NCBI RefSeq assembly: GCF_014306105.1
Contig: NZ_JACRVF010000003.1
Span: forward strand, 310,001-374,000
Direction of reading: 5' to 3'
Length of the DNA stretch: 64,000 nt
Origin: Pontibacter cellulosilyticus
GTDB lineage: Bacteria; Bacteroidota; Bacteroidia; Cytophagales; Hymenobacteraceae
Shown: positions 17,835-27,702 of the stretch, piece after piece
How positions within the stretch are numbered: position 1 is the stretch's first letter
Layout of the letters: every line of letters begins with the position of its first letter
The notes under the pieces: generated by a model
The model's input: the letters and a program-made list of their open reading frames with translations, nothing else
Told to the model about the DNA's origin: nothing
Database searches by the model: none
Translations under genes and position numbers: made by a program

Positions 17835-19739
17835 CTACGCCATATACTTTTGCCACCAGTACTGAAACACCAACAGGCTCCAAAGTTTTGTTTGATGTGT
17901 CCCTGCCTGCTTTTGTGTTATACTGTTTCGCAGCAGCTTTACTTCTTCGCTGTTAAATATCCCTTGTGCTTTTATTAAATTGTCAGATAAAAGCTCTTGT
18001 ACGAGTTCCTGCCCTTTTGTCGCTAAAAATTCCTGCAGCGGCACCTCAAAGCCTTTCTTCCGCCTTATCAACAGCTCGTGCGGCAGCATCTCCTTAAAGG
18101 CATCTACTAAAATCCGCTTCTGTCCTGCCTTATTAATTTTGGAACTGGCTGGTAACGAAAAAGCAAATTTCACCAGTCTGTGGTCTAAGTATGGACTGCG
18201 AATTTCAAGTCCATTAGCCATTCCCATCAAGTCTATTTTAGGCAACATGTCATTGGCTAGCACCAGCTGCCAATCGGCACACAATACGTTGTTCAGGTCG
18301 TGGTGGTTTTTGTTCAGGCAATCTAGTAAACGGCTTTTGCGGGCAAAGTATAACCTGTTGGATGCAGCAGCGCGAAGGTTCGGCTCCAGCAACTGCATAG
18401 CTTCGTTTTCGTGCTGCCAAGTAGCCCAGTGCCAATACCGCTCCTGCGGAGAAAGCCTTGTGCCTTCTGCAAAACGATGTAGTTGTCTTACCTTATTTGA
18501 CACAAAAGAGTTTCTAGATTTTGGCAGAAGTTTCCATAAATATTCAAGTTGACTCACGGCTGTAGCTCCTACACCACCTTTTAGCATTCTAAATTCTGCC
18601 AGGTGCTTGTTGTACCCTCCGAAAAGCTCATCGGCTCCATCCCCTGATAAAAAGACTTTGAATGATTGACCTACATGGCGGCTTAGTGCATATACGGCCA
18701 GTGCCGAGGAATCTGCAAATGGCTCGCTTATACTTCCCAGCATCCCAAATAGGTTATCATACAGGTCGTTTGCTGTTAACAGCACCTCAGTATGCCTCGT
18801 GTTATACTTTTTAGCTACCAGGCGTGCATAAGCTGTTTCGTCGAAGAACGGGTGATCTGGAAAACCAACAGAAAACGTTTGCAAGCCAGGTACCTGCTCC
18901 GATGCTATTGCTGTTACAATAGAAGAGTCAATCCCCCCGCTTAGGAATGCTCCTACAGGCACATCTGACACCAACCTGTCAGCTACTGCTTTATAAAGTA
19001 ACTGCTTTAGCTTTACCTGCTGCTGATTGTAAGGCAGTTGGTTCTGAGAAGCTTTAACAGCATCGTAAGGTAAGCGATACCAGACAGATGTCACCACTCT
19101 ACCATTTTTAATGTACAAAGAGTGCCCAGGCAACAGTTTCTTTACGCCTGCCAGGATACTTGCCGGTGCCGGCACGTAGGTAAGCTGCAGGTACTGATAC
19201 AGCGAAGTATAATCTAATTCACGTGGAACGCCCAACGCGATCAGAGCCCCCAATTCAGACCCAAAAAGAAATTTTTCTGCGTCTTTATAGTATAAAAGCG
19301 GTTTTTCGCCAAATCTGTCTCTGGCAATAAAAAGGCTGCTGTCTGCAGCATCATAAATTGCCAACGCAAAAAAACCTCTAAGCTTTTTAAGAAATTCCTG
19401 CCCCTCTCTTAGGTAGAGCTGCAAAACCACCTCTGTATCAGATGCTGTGGTAAAATGAACGCCTTTTTCATTTAGCACCTGCTTTAGCTTTTGGTAGTTA
19501 AAGATTTCGCCATTCAAGATTATAGTATAGCGTCCGTTAGCCTCGGTAAAAGGTTGGTTAGCCAAAACCGACGGAGCTATAACGGACAGCCTAGAATGTA
19601 CTAAGCCAACTTGCTTGTGCCTGAAAATCCCTTCCGCATCTGGTCCCCGATGTGCTATAGCAACAGCTGCTGCAGGCAGCAGGTCCAAGACACTGCTTCC
19701 TGTTTGGGTAAAGGCATACACTCCCGCTAATCCGCACAT
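17835..19739 (-). CDS. asnB: Asparagine synthase (glutamine-hydrolysing), polysaccharide-locus type
   Basis: A 634-residue class II glutamine amidotransferase fused to an ATP-pyrophosphatase synthetase domain. The catalytic Cys2 follows the start Met (MCGLAGV), RLSVI and NGEIFNY are the glutaminase loops, and SGGIDSS (267-273) is the PP-loop. Proteins of this form are frequent in capsule and exopolysaccharide loci, where the acceptor is often a sugar acid rather than aspartate; here that fits the neighbouring UDP-glucuronate genes. Whether it makes asparagine or a sugar amide is not decided by sequence. It is separated from ugd by 76 AT-rich bases. Confidence 0.92.
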   Translation of the reverse strand: MCGLAGVYAFTQTGSSVLDLLPAAAVAIAHRGPDAEGIFRHKQVGLVHSRLSVIAPSVLANQPFTEANGRYTIILNGEIFNYQKLKQVLNEKGVHFTTASDTEVVLQLYLREGQEFLKKLRGFFALAIYDAADSSLFIARDRFGEKPLLYYKDAEKFLFGSELGALIALGVPRELDYTSLYQYLQLTYVPAPASILAGVKKLLPGHSLYIKNGRVVTSVWYRLPYDAVKASQNQLPYNQQQVKLKQLLYKAVADRLVSDVPVGAFLSGGIDSSIVTAIASEQVPGLQTFSVGFPDHPFFDETAYARLVAKKYNTRHTEVLLTANDLYDNLFGMLGSISEPFADSSALAVYALSRHVGQSFKVFLSGDGADELFGGYNKHLAEFRMLKGGVGATAVSQLEYLWKLLPKSRNSFVSNKVRQLHRFAEGTRLSPQERYWHWATWQHENEAMQLLEPNLRAAASNRLYFARKSRLLDCLNKNHHDLNNVLCADWQLVLANDMLPKIDLMGMANGLEIRSPYLDHRLVKFAFSLPASSKINKAGQKRILVDAFKEMLPHELLIRRKKGFEVPLQEFLATKGQELVQELLSDNLIKAQGIFNSEEVKLLRNSITQKQAGTHQTKLWSLLVFQYWWQKYMA

Positions 19740-19894
19740 AGAAATAATCGTTTTTTAGTGGCTGATAAATATGTTAACCTTACTCAGGAACACTTCGGCC
19801 AAAATATATTATACAGCCAACCTTAATTTAGGTAAAATTAACAACCTGCCTTCTCAATCAAAGTATAGTTAAGTAAATACACCCTATACTTTCT

Positions 19895-20791
19895 ATGAAA
19901 CCAGAATGGTTGGATACGAAAGAGTATCCTTTTAAATCACATTACCTTCAGCTAGAGGCTGGAAAAATGCATTATATAGACGAGGGAGAAGGTACGCCTA
20001 TTGTGATGATACACGGTACTCCCGCGTGGTCTTTTCTTTACCGCAACCTCATAAAAATTTTACGAAAAAAATATCGATGCATTGCTTTAGACCTTCTTGG
20101 CTTTGGACTCTCTGATAAACCCGATGACTTTAGCTATAAGCCTCGTGCCCATGCTGCCAATTTCGAGCAGCTAATGGACCACCTTGATTTGAAAAACATT
20201 ACGATGCTGGTTCATGATTTTGGGGCTCCCATTGGTTTTGCATACGCAATAAAACACTCAGCCAACGTAAAACGGATTGTAATGCTTAATTCCTGGACCT
20301 GGTCCTTATCCAAACACCAGACGTTCGGGAAAACAAGCAAGTACTTGGTTGGTCCATTGGGCAAGTTCCTCCACTCTAAGCTAAACGTTTCTGCCAAAAC
20401 GCTAGTGAATGAGCTTTTCGAAGAAGAGGAAAAAGTGCCAGAGCTTATTAAGGAGCATTATGTTCAGGGACTCGGCAGCCCCAACCAGCGCGTAAAGAAG
20501 CTTGCATGCGCACGTGAATTAGTGGGTGTTACAAAGTGGTATGAAGAACTCTGGAAGCAGCGAAAACAGATTCAGGATATTCCCACACTAATACTTTGGG
20601 GAGAGCGCGATAAACTGATAAAGATTGAGGCCCTACAACGCTGGAAAAAATTTTTCCACGAATGCTATGTTATCCACTTTGAAGACAGTGGCCACTTTTT
20701 AGTTGAAGACAACGCCGAAGAAGTAGCTAATTATGTAAGCAACTTTATAAAAGAAGAAGAAAAGAAACAGGAATTACTGCACCAAACCTAA
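19895..20791 (+). CDS. Alpha/beta hydrolase with Asp nucleophile (haloalkane dehalogenase/epoxide hydrolase-like)
   Basis: A 298-residue cytosolic hydrolase. The oxyanion-hole segment is HGTPAWSFLYRN (40-51). The nucleophile is Asp108 in LVHDFGAP, the acid is likely D239 in WGERDK and the base is H267 in DSGHFLVED. The Asp nucleophile puts it with dehalogenases and epoxide hydrolases. The residue after the nucleophile is Phe109 where haloalkane dehalogenases use a halide-binding Trp, so true dehalogenase activity is doubtful. It is followed 24 bases later by a small gene on the same strand. It diverges from asnB over a 155-base gap. Confidence 0.85.
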   Translation: MKPEWLDTKEYPFKSHYLQLEAGKMHYIDEGEGTPIVMIHGTPAWSFLYRNLIKILRKKYRCIALDLLGFGLSDKPDDFSYKPRAHAANFEQLMDHLDLKNITMLVHDFGAPIGFAYAIKHSANVKRIVMLNSWTWSLSKHQTFGKTSKYLVGPLGKFLHSKLNVSAKTLVNELFEEEEKVPELIKEHYVQGLGSPNQRVKKLACARELVGVTKWYEELWKQRKQIQDIPTLILWGERDKLIKIEALQRWKKFFHECYVIHFEDSGHFLVEDNAEEVANYVSNFIKEEEKKQELLHQT

Positions 20792-20815
20792 ACTATTTAC
20801 AATACCCAATTTAAT

Positions 20816-21049
20816 ATGAAAACCAACAAATCTTATAAAGAGGCTATACTTAGAGCCTACCCTACAGAAAAAGAAAATACCCAGGACCAGGAACGCCTGC
20901 TGTCTTTAAAGCAACAAAGCAAAAACACCCTTGCCAGTCTGGATTCTGATGAAACCCCAGTTGTAGAAACACACAAGAACCTAATGAGATCGTGGCTGAA
21001 CCTGCGCGGCCTGGACCAAAATTTAGCAGAGGGTAATGAACAGGATTAG
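20816..21049 (+). CDS. Small hypothetical protein downstream of the hydrolase
   Basis: A 77-residue hydrophilic protein I do not recognise. It begins MKTNKSYKEAILRAYPTEKE, is rich in Lys, Glu and Gln, has no Cys, signal peptide or membrane segment, and is predicted mostly helical. It has an ATG start and sits 24 bases after the hydrolase stop, so co-transcription is likely. No function is assigned. Confidence 0.6.
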   Translation: MKTNKSYKEAILRAYPTEKENTQDQERLLSLKQQSKNTLASLDSDETPVVETHKNLMRSWLNLRGLDQNLAEGNEQD

Positions 21050-21115
21050 CTGAATATTTAAAACAATATTGATAGTATAGCAGGCGCAAAGTATACCTCT
21101 GCGCCTGTTCATTTC

Positions 21116-22519
21116 CTAAAATATCTTACCCGGGTTAAGTATACCATGCGGATCAAAAAGCTGCTTTATACCTTTCATCAGGCGTAATTGAACCTCATTG
21201 AGCGCAATGCTAATGTATGGCCGTTGCACCAACCCGATGCCATGCTCCCCGGATATAGTGCCTCCCAGCGAAACGCATAGCCTGAAAATCTCTTTTATAC
21301 CCTCGGGAAGTTTGTTGTTCCAGTCATCATCCGACATATTACCTTTTACGATGTTGATATGCAGGTTACCGTCGCCGGCATGCCCATAGCAAACTGATTT
21401 GAAGTTATACTTTACTCCTATCTCCTTTACACCTTTTAGCAGTTTGGGTAGTTCGGCACGCGGCACTACAGTATCCTCTTCTTTGTAAATGGAGTTGCTT
21501 TTAACCGCATGGCCCACATTGCGGCGCAAATGCCACAGGTCGGCTTTCTGCTTTTCTGTATCTGCCACCAATACTTCGCCAATATCAAAGGCATCCAGCA
21601 CTTGGTACACCTGCTCTGCCTCCTGGAAAAGCACGTCCTTATCTTTCCCGTCTAACTCAATCAGCAGGTGTGCTTGTATATCCTGCGGCAGATCCACTTG
21701 TATATTCACATACTTAGCTGTCCATTCAATAGCATCGCGTTCCATAAACTCCAGCGCCGAAGGCACAATGCCTGCCATAAACATTTTATAGACAGCTTCG
21801 CAGGCTTCCTCCTCTTTCCGGAAGGGCACTAACATAACCAGGTTCTGAGGCGGATAAGGTATGAGCTTAAAAACTATTTTCGTGATAATGCCCAGTGTAC
21901 CCTCACTGCCAACCATTAGCTGTGTTAGGTTATAGCCTGTGGCATTCTTCAGCACATTGGCACCCGTCCAGGTTATTTCTCCGGTAGGCATCACCACCTC
22001 CACGTTAAGTACATAATCTTTAGTAACGCCATACTTCACGGCTCTTGGTCCGCCACTGCTCTCGCTTAGGTTGCCGCCTAAAAAAGAACTGCCCCTGCTT
22101 GAGGGATCCGGAGGATAAAAGAGTCCTTTCTGGATAACGGCTTCCTGGAAAACTTGTGTAATTACCCCCGGTTCCACGGTGGCCTGCAGGTTGCGTTCAT
22201 CAATTTCTACGATGCTGTTTAATCGCTCTGTTGAAAGTATAACTCCTTCATGTACAGCAAGTGCTCCGCCGCTCAAACCTGTACCAGCCCCACGAGGGGT
22301 AACCGGAATAAAATTTTGATGGCAGTACTGCATAATATGGCTTATTTCTTCAGCGTTTGCAGGTTTAAGGACTATCTCCGGTTGGTAACGCAGGTCTTCG
22401 GTTTCGTCGTGGGTGTAGCGGTACATGTTATCGGCATCGGCTGGCAGCACAACATGGTCAGGGCCAACGATAGCCGAAAGGGCTGCTACTGCATCGGGAG
22501 TTAGTTTATTAAATTTCAT
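21116..22519 (-). CDS. FAD-linked oxidoreductase, GlcD-like (glycolate/D-lactate dehydrogenase type)
   Basis: Flavoprotein of the FAD_binding_4 / FAD-oxidase_C family that oxidises a 2-hydroxy acid; D-lactate or glycolate are the usual substrates. The FAD-binding segment PRGAGTGLSGGAL is near residue 75, and SSRGSSFLGGNLSESSGG follows. The C-terminal YGHAGDGNLHINIV and SGEHGIGLVQRPY carry the substrate/flavin histidines. I start at the ATG at 22519 (467 residues, MKFNKLTPDA); a TTG two codons earlier is less likely. No GlcE/GlcF partners are adjacent, so it may act alone with an unidentified acceptor. Confidence 0.9.
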   Translation of the reverse strand: MKFNKLTPDAVAALSAIVGPDHVVLPADADNMYRYTHDETEDLRYQPEIVLKPANAEEISHIMQYCHQNFIPVTPRGAGTGLSGGALAVHEGVILSTERLNSIVEIDERNLQATVEPGVITQVFQEAVIQKGLFYPPDPSSRGSSFLGGNLSESSGGPRAVKYGVTKDYVLNVEVVMPTGEITWTGANVLKNATGYNLTQLMVGSEGTLGIITKIVFKLIPYPPQNLVMLVPFRKEEEACEAVYKMFMAGIVPSALEFMERDAIEWTAKYVNIQVDLPQDIQAHLLIELDGKDKDVLFQEAEQVYQVLDAFDIGEVLVADTEKQKADLWHLRRNVGHAVKSNSIYKEEDTVVPRAELPKLLKGVKEIGVKYNFKSVCYGHAGDGNLHINIVKGNMSDDDWNNKLPEGIKEIFRLCVSLGGTISGEHGIGLVQRPYISIALNEVQLRLMKGIKQLFDPHGILNPGKIF

Positions 22520-22591
22520 TTTCAAATAGAACAGCTAATCTGTAAATTAGCATAAACTTATATTTTAGTCACCCTTTTTTCATAATACGCT

Positions 22592-23227
22592 TTGAGGTCA
22601 CTGTTTACTACTTCTGCCTTATTTATTTTTTTCCTTATTCTGGCGGTTTCTTGTCAAACCTCACAACCAACTTTTAGCAAGCGCGGCGAAGACTACCGCT
22701 CTGCCCGCGAAATTGCCGAGGCTAAAAGGCAAGAACGCAAGGCCCGCAGGCTGGCAGCCAAAAACGGCGGCAAAGCAGCCCCCCTGGCCTCAAAAGATCG
22801 CACCAGCCGCACACGCGTTTCAAACAACCTCGACCAGCAGGTGGCAACTGTCATCAAAACAGCACGCTCTTACACAGGTACACCTTACAGGTGGGGTGGC
22901 ACCACCCGCGTGGGCATGGACTGCTCCGGTTTGCTATGTACATCCTTCCAAAGTATAGATGTTATACTTCCGCGCACATCTGACGAACAAAGCCGCTATG
23001 GAAATGAGGTAAGGGTGAAAGATATTAAGGAGGGTGATCTCGTTTTCTTTGGCGCAAACAAGAATAGCCGCGACATTACACATGTAGGAATGGTGACAGA
23101 AGTAATCAGTAATGACGAAATAAAATTTATACATGCCTCCACTTCTTTGGGTGTAATTGAAAATAATCTGTTTTCTGACCACTATCAGAAAATCTTCATC
23201 AAAGCAGTGAGACCACCAGTTTTCTAG
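22592..23227 (+). CDS. NlpC/P60 (C40) cell-wall peptidase, lipoprotein
   Basis: A 211-residue predicted lipoprotein endopeptidase acting on peptidoglycan stem peptides. The signal sequence ends in the lipobox LAVSC (Cys21). A basic linker (about 35-75) follows, then the C40 domain with catalytic Cys111 in MDCSGLL, His164 in ITHVGMV and His181 in FIHAST. The start must be TTG: no ATG or GTG occurs in frame before the lipobox, and the first in-frame ATG lies inside the catalytic domain. It is divergent from the GlcD-like gene over a 72-base gap. Confidence 0.9.
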   Translation: MRSLFTTSALFIFFLILAVSCQTSQPTFSKRGEDYRSAREIAEAKRQERKARRLAAKNGGKAAPLASKDRTSRTRVSNNLDQQVATVIKTARSYTGTPYRWGGTTRVGMDCSGLLCTSFQSIDVILPRTSDEQSRYGNEVRVKDIKEGDLVFFGANKNSRDITHVGMVTEVISNDEIKFIHASTSLGVIENNLFSDHYQKIFIKAVRPPVF

Positions 23228-23356
23228 GTTAACCCCCACTTTTTCTGAGTAAAGGTGTTATCTCATGTTATAACCAAAATTTAACATAGGATAACTATAA
23301 CATACGTACTTAAAAGCTAGTAAAAGCTATTGTTAATCAACTAGTTAATAAGTACT

Positions 23357-26300
23357 ATGAAAGTTTTCTACAAAAGTTTACTTCTATGCTTTGCCTTTAT
23401 ACTTCAGGTACAGATGGTTTTAGCACAAGGAGCAACCACCGCCGCATTGAGCGGTACTGTCAAAGACCAGAGTGGCACCGCACTACCAGGCGCTACTGTA
23501 ATCGCCATCCACACACCGACTAATACACAGTATGTAGCCACTACCAACACAGAAGGTTACTACAACATCCAGAACATGCGTGTTGGCGGTCCTTATATTG
23601 TTACTACTTCTTACATAGGCTATCAGGAACAACGCTCAGAGGGTGTAAGCCTTGCACTGGGCAAAACTGCCCGTGTCGACTTTGCATTGGCTGAAAGTGC
23701 CCGACAGCTAGGTGAAGTAGAAATAACAGGAGAAAGAAACGACATCTTTAACCAGGATAGAACAGGTGCAGCTACCAACGTGTCTCGTGAACAGCTCGAA
23801 AACCTGCCTACGCTAAGCCGAAGTCTGCAAGATTTCACAAGACTTACACCACAGGCATCGGGCAACTCCATAGCCGGCACTAATAACCGCTTTAATAACA
23901 TTACCATAGACGGCGCTGTAAACAACGACGTTTTCGGCTTATCAGGCAGTGGTACACCAGGCGGACAGGCGGGCACACAGCCTATATCTTTGGATGCGAT
24001 ACAGGAAATCCAAGTTGTTGTTGCACCTTATGATGTGAAGCTGGGCAACTTTACCGGTGGCGGTATAAATGCCGTTACTCGTTCCGGTACTAATACCTTC
24101 TCCGGGTCTATTTATGGCTTTGGCCGTAACGAAAACACTATAGGCAAAGCGGTAGAAGGCCCCAGAGAAAGAGCAGATGAGTTTAGCAATTACCAGTATG
24201 GCATTCGTTTAGGTGGCCCGATTATTAAAGATAAGTTATTCTTCTTCACAAACTATGACGCCACACGTATTACAGAGCCTGTTCGCTTTGCACCTGGTTC
24301 GTCGGAATCGCAGATACCGCTCAGCGCTGCCCAACAACTCGCAACTTTTGTGCAGGAAGAATATGGCTATGACGTAGGAGCGTTTGGAGGTTTGGACAGA
24401 GAAACCCAAAGCGATAAGTTTTTCATCCGCTTCGACTGGAACGTGACAAATAACCATCAGCTTACATTGCGCCATAACTTTGTAGATGCTTTTGACGACA
24501 ACATCTCCAGGAGCAGAAGTTTTGTACGCTTTGGCAATAACGCCTATCAGTTTAACAGTACCACTAACAGCACAGTGCTGGAATTAAACAGCCGTTTATC
24601 CAATGCTTTCTCCAATAACCTTATTATGGGTTACTCTCGCATAAGAGATAGTCGTGAAATACAGGGAGAGCTTTTCCCGCAAGTAACTATTGCCGATCCT
24701 GTAGGTACTTTCGAATTTGGTTCTCAACGCTCATCCACAGCAAATGAGTTAGATCAGGATATCTTTGAGATTACAGACAACTTCTCCTATCTGATAGATC
24801 GGCATAACCTTACGATAGGTACACACAACGAGTTCTTTAGCTTCAGGAACCTGTTTATAAACAACCTGAATGGCCGCTGGGACTTCCGTAGCCTAAACGA
24901 CTTTTTCAATAACAGGCCAAACCGCGTAAGAGCCACCTACTCTCTGACAGATGAACAGCGTCCGGCTGCAGAGTTTGATGCCATGCAATTAGGCGTTTAC
25001 TTTCAGGATGAGTTCACCGCCTCTGAGCGTTTTAAATTAACATTCGGTATACGCCTAGACGTGCCAGTTTTCCCAGATAAACCTGCTGAGAATACTAAGC
25101 TGGAGAACGACTTCCGAAATATTTATCCTGGCCTTGAAACAGACAGAGCACCAAGCGGACAACTGCTTTGGGCACCACGCTTAGGTTTCAACTTTACACC
25201 TACCGATGAGCGCTCTTTTCAGATACGCGGTGGTACAGGTATTTTTACAGGACGCGTTCCTTTTGTGTGGCTTTCAAACCAGTTCATCAACACTGGTACC
25301 ATCCTAGGTACTGTAGATGTTCGTAACCCTAGCACGTTTATTCCAGACGTTGACCAACAGCAAACCGCCGGACCGCCAGTAAGAACAGTGGAAGTAAACG
25401 TTATTAACGATGATTTTAAGATACCACAGGTATGGCGAAGCAACCTGGCCTTCGACTACACTTTACCATGGGAAGTGTTTGCAACCTTAGAAGGTATATA
25501 TTCTAAAACGCTAAATGATGTGGTGTATAGAGATCTGAACCTTGTAGCACCTACCGGTACGCTTCCAGGTGCCGACAATAGAGAGCTTTTCCCTTCAAAC
25601 CGCAGAATTAACTCTGATTATACCAACGTAATCTTACTTGATAATACCAACGAAGGCTATCGCTACAGCATTACAGGCCAATTGCGTAAAGACTTTACCA
25701 ATGGAATTCAAACCACAGTAGCTTATACCTACGGAGAATCGAAAGATGTTAACTCAGGCACTAGCTCTACAGCACTTTCAAACTATGAGTTTAATCAGAT
25801 AGTAAACAATCCGAATGATCCGCAGCTTTCTTACTCAAGATTTGATATTCGCCACAGAATTATTGCCACCAGCGGTTATACCTTCCGTTGGGGAAATAAC
25901 TTTGCGACAGGCATTTCTCTTTTCTACGAAGGTCAGTCTGGCCTGCCTTATACTTACTTATATGACGGTGACTTAAACCGCGATGGCAACTTTGGCAATG
26001 ACCTTCTCTATGTCCCTCGGAATCAAGATGAAATTAACTTGGTATCATTTACCTCTAGCGGCACAACCTTTACACCTGCGGAGCAGTGGGCTGCTTTAGA
26101 TGCCTTTATTGCCAGTGATGATTATCTGAATGACCGCAGAGGCCAATACGCTGAACGCAATGGAGCTCGTATGCCATGGACACATCAATGGGACGTTCGA
26201 GTACTTCAGGATTTCTACCTTAACGTTGGAGAGCAGAAGCATACCTTTCAGATAACGTTTGATATCTTTAATGTAGGCAACTTGCTAAACAGAGACTGGG

Positions 26301-26470
26301 GCCGCCAGTACTTCGTAAGCAACAGCGCAAACGAGATAATACGCTTTGCCGGGTTTAACTCAGCCGGTGCGCCAACTTTCACTTTTAACCCTAACAACCA
26401 GGCATATAACATATCCCAATTTGCTTCCAGATGGCAGGGACAATTAGGTTTAAGATATATATTTAACTAA
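23357..26470 (+). CDS. Oar-like TonB-dependent outer membrane receptor (paralogue 1)
   Basis: A 1037-residue outer membrane protein. A signal peptide ends around MVLAQG, then a carboxypeptidase-regulatory-like domain (about 28-115, LSGTVKDQSGTALPGATVIA), a plug with AGTNNRFNNITIDGAVNNDVFGL and DAIQEIQVVVAPYDVKLGNF, and a beta-barrel ending in the aromatic C-terminus LRYIFN. The VAPYDV/NAVTRSGTN pattern is that of Oar-family receptors rather than SusC. It is clearly paralogous to the receptor at 30704. The ligand is unknown; no SusD partner is adjacent. It is closed by a strong terminator at 26492. Confidence 0.92.
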   Translation: MKVFYKSLLLCFAFILQVQMVLAQGATTAALSGTVKDQSGTALPGATVIAIHTPTNTQYVATTNTEGYYNIQNMRVGGPYIVTTSYIGYQEQRSEGVSLALGKTARVDFALAESARQLGEVEITGERNDIFNQDRTGAATNVSREQLENLPTLSRSLQDFTRLTPQASGNSIAGTNNRFNNITIDGAVNNDVFGLSGSGTPGGQAGTQPISLDAIQEIQVVVAPYDVKLGNFTGGGINAVTRSGTNTFSGSIYGFGRNENTIGKAVEGPRERADEFSNYQYGIRLGGPIIKDKLFFFTNYDATRITEPVRFAPGSSESQIPLSAAQQLATFVQEEYGYDVGAFGGLDRETQSDKFFIRFDWNVTNNHQLTLRHNFVDAFDDNISRSRSFVRFGNNAYQFNSTTNSTVLELNSRLSNAFSNNLIMGYSRIRDSREIQGELFPQVTIADPVGTFEFGSQRSSTANELDQDIFEITDNFSYLIDRHNLTIGTHNEFFSFRNLFINNLNGRWDFRSLNDFFNNRPNRVRATYSLTDEQRPAAEFDAMQLGVYFQDEFTASERFKLTFGIRLDVPVFPDKPAENTKLENDFRNIYPGLETDRAPSGQLLWAPRLGFNFTPTDERSFQIRGGTGIFTGRVPFVWLSNQFINTGTILGTVDVRNPSTFIPDVDQQQTAGPPVRTVEVNVINDDFKIPQVWRSNLAFDYTLPWEVFATLEGIYSKTLNDVVYRDLNLVAPTGTLPGADNRELFPSNRRINSDYTNVILLDNTNEGYRYSITGQLRKDFTNGIQTTVAYTYGESKDVNSGTSSTALSNYEFNQIVNNPNDPQLSYSRFDIRHRIIATSGYTFRWGNNFATGISLFYEGQSGLPYTYLYDGDLNRDGNFGNDLLYVPRNQDEINLVSFTSSGTTFTPAEQWAALDAFIASDDYLNDRRGQYAERNGARMPWTHQWDVRVLQDFYLNVGEQKHTFQITFDIFNVGNLLNRDWGRQYFVSNSANEIIRFAGFNSAGAPTFTFNPNNQAYNISQFASRWQGQLGLRYIFN

Positions 26471-26491
26471 ATATTTTGACAGGTACATAAA

Positions 26492-26524
26492 AAAAGCCTG
26501 CCGGTTATCTACCGGCAGGCTTTT
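26492..26524. terminator. Bidirectional terminator
   Basis: AAAAGCCTGCCGGT (26492-26505) pairs perfectly with ACCGGCAGGCTTTT (26511-26524) around TATCT. It stands between the convergent receptor gene (plus) and lipoprotein gene (minus) and can serve both. Confidence 0.92.
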
Positions 26525-26545
26525 ACTATTTAGCTTGATAGTTAG

Positions 26546-27691
26546 TTAGATAACAGCGTAACTTCCATTAGATTGAAGCTCAAGTGTAACAGTAACTGTA
26601 ATGTTGCCGCTATTGTAAGCAGCATAAGTTAACTGATACTTCTGACCAACTTCAGAGTTAGGATATTTGTTCTTTAACAAAGCTCCCAAAGCAGCTACAA
26701 TTTGTTCATTACTCCAGTAGTTGCTCGAATTTGGGTTGCTTTGATAAAAGTTACCGTAGTTTGCCAGGTTAGTTCTGTTAGTTTCCGTACCTAATGCGGG
26801 ATTTGATGCTATCCACTGATAATCAGCAGCCGCAAGTGTATATCTAACAGTTAAATCTGGTTTCCAAACACCATCTTTCTTCGCAAAAGCAAGCACAGCA
26901 GGAGTGGTTACATTTTCGGTTACAGCATTCCACTTTGTCCCATCATAAATCATAGTAAAGAGTTTATGAGTGGTTTTCCCACCACTAAAGTATGCATAGC
27001 TCACATATTCAACATCGCCTGCCTCAGCGCCAATAATATTGTCGCTCAAGAATTTGTTAAAGAATACTGGCAGCATATCGTCGTCAGCAGAAGTGAAATT
27101 GTCGTAACGTCCGCGATCAACTAAGGCATAGTCATCGTTAGTTACAAAGTAGATGTTTCTCCACGCACCATTCAGGAAGTAGAATGCATCTCTTACACGA
27201 TTGGTAGTACCAGTGTAGTAATCAAAGGTAAGAATTACCTTCATGTTCTCTACCGCATCCGGGTATTTATACTCTAGGAACTCGATCATCTCGTTTGAAC
27301 TGTCAAAGTTGCTAAAGCGATGCCCCATAGCACTATAATCTTCATCAGTTACAGTATACATTGCAAAAGATGAGATTTTGTTGCCTTTAAACTCAAAAGC
27401 TAACTTATTAAATGCTACAGTCACAGAAGTTCCGTTGCCCATCTGCGGGTAATTTTTGTCAAGAATAGTTGGAATCAACTCTGCTGCTTCTTTCTCAGAA
27501 GCAAAGTAATAATTTTTAGCAACAGGCTTACCTTTAAGCAACTCGTAATCCTTTTTTGCCAATTCGATGTTCATATCTTTTGTATAAACATCAGGATACT
27601 GCTTGTCCAGTTCTTCATAAACATCTTCCATTGGGTCACAGGCAGTAAACACCAGCATTAGGGAAGAAAGAAGATAAAATATCTTTTTCAT
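26546..27691 (-). CDS. Surface lipoprotein with four tandem unrecognised repeats, partner of a TonB receptor
   Basis: A 381-residue protein with a lipobox (LVFTAC, Cys18). I do not match it to a named family. Four imperfect repeats of 70-100 residues are visible: R1 about 40-110 (KKDYELL, then TILDKNYP), R2 112-182 (VTDEDYSAM, then FLEYKYP, then DYYTG, then NGAWRNI), R3 182-262 (VTNDDYALV, then SYAYFSGG, then YDGTKWNAV) and R4 283-381 (LAAADYQWI, then LLKNKYP, then TYAAYNSG). Each has a DY turn, a helix ending in YP and an aromatic strand pair. It lies 11 bases after the TonB receptor gene, so the two probably act together at the outer membrane. Confidence 0.8.
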   Translation of the reverse strand: MKKIFYLLSSLMLVFTACDPMEDVYEELDKQYPDVYTKDMNIELAKKDYELLKGKPVAKNYYFASEKEAAELIPTILDKNYPQMGNGTSVTVAFNKLAFEFKGNKISSFAMYTVTDEDYSAMGHRFSNFDSSNEMIEFLEYKYPDAVENMKVILTFDYYTGTTNRVRDAFYFLNGAWRNIYFVTNDDYALVDRGRYDNFTSADDDMLPVFFNKFLSDNIIGAEAGDVEYVSYAYFSGGKTTHKLFTMIYDGTKWNAVTENVTTPAVLAFAKKDGVWKPDLTVRYTLAAADYQWIASNPALGTETNRTNLANYGNFYQSNPNSSNYWSNEQIVAALGALLKNKYPNSEVGQKYQLTYAAYNSGNITVTVTLELQSNGSYAVI

Positions 27692-27702
27692 CTAAGTATT
27701 TT

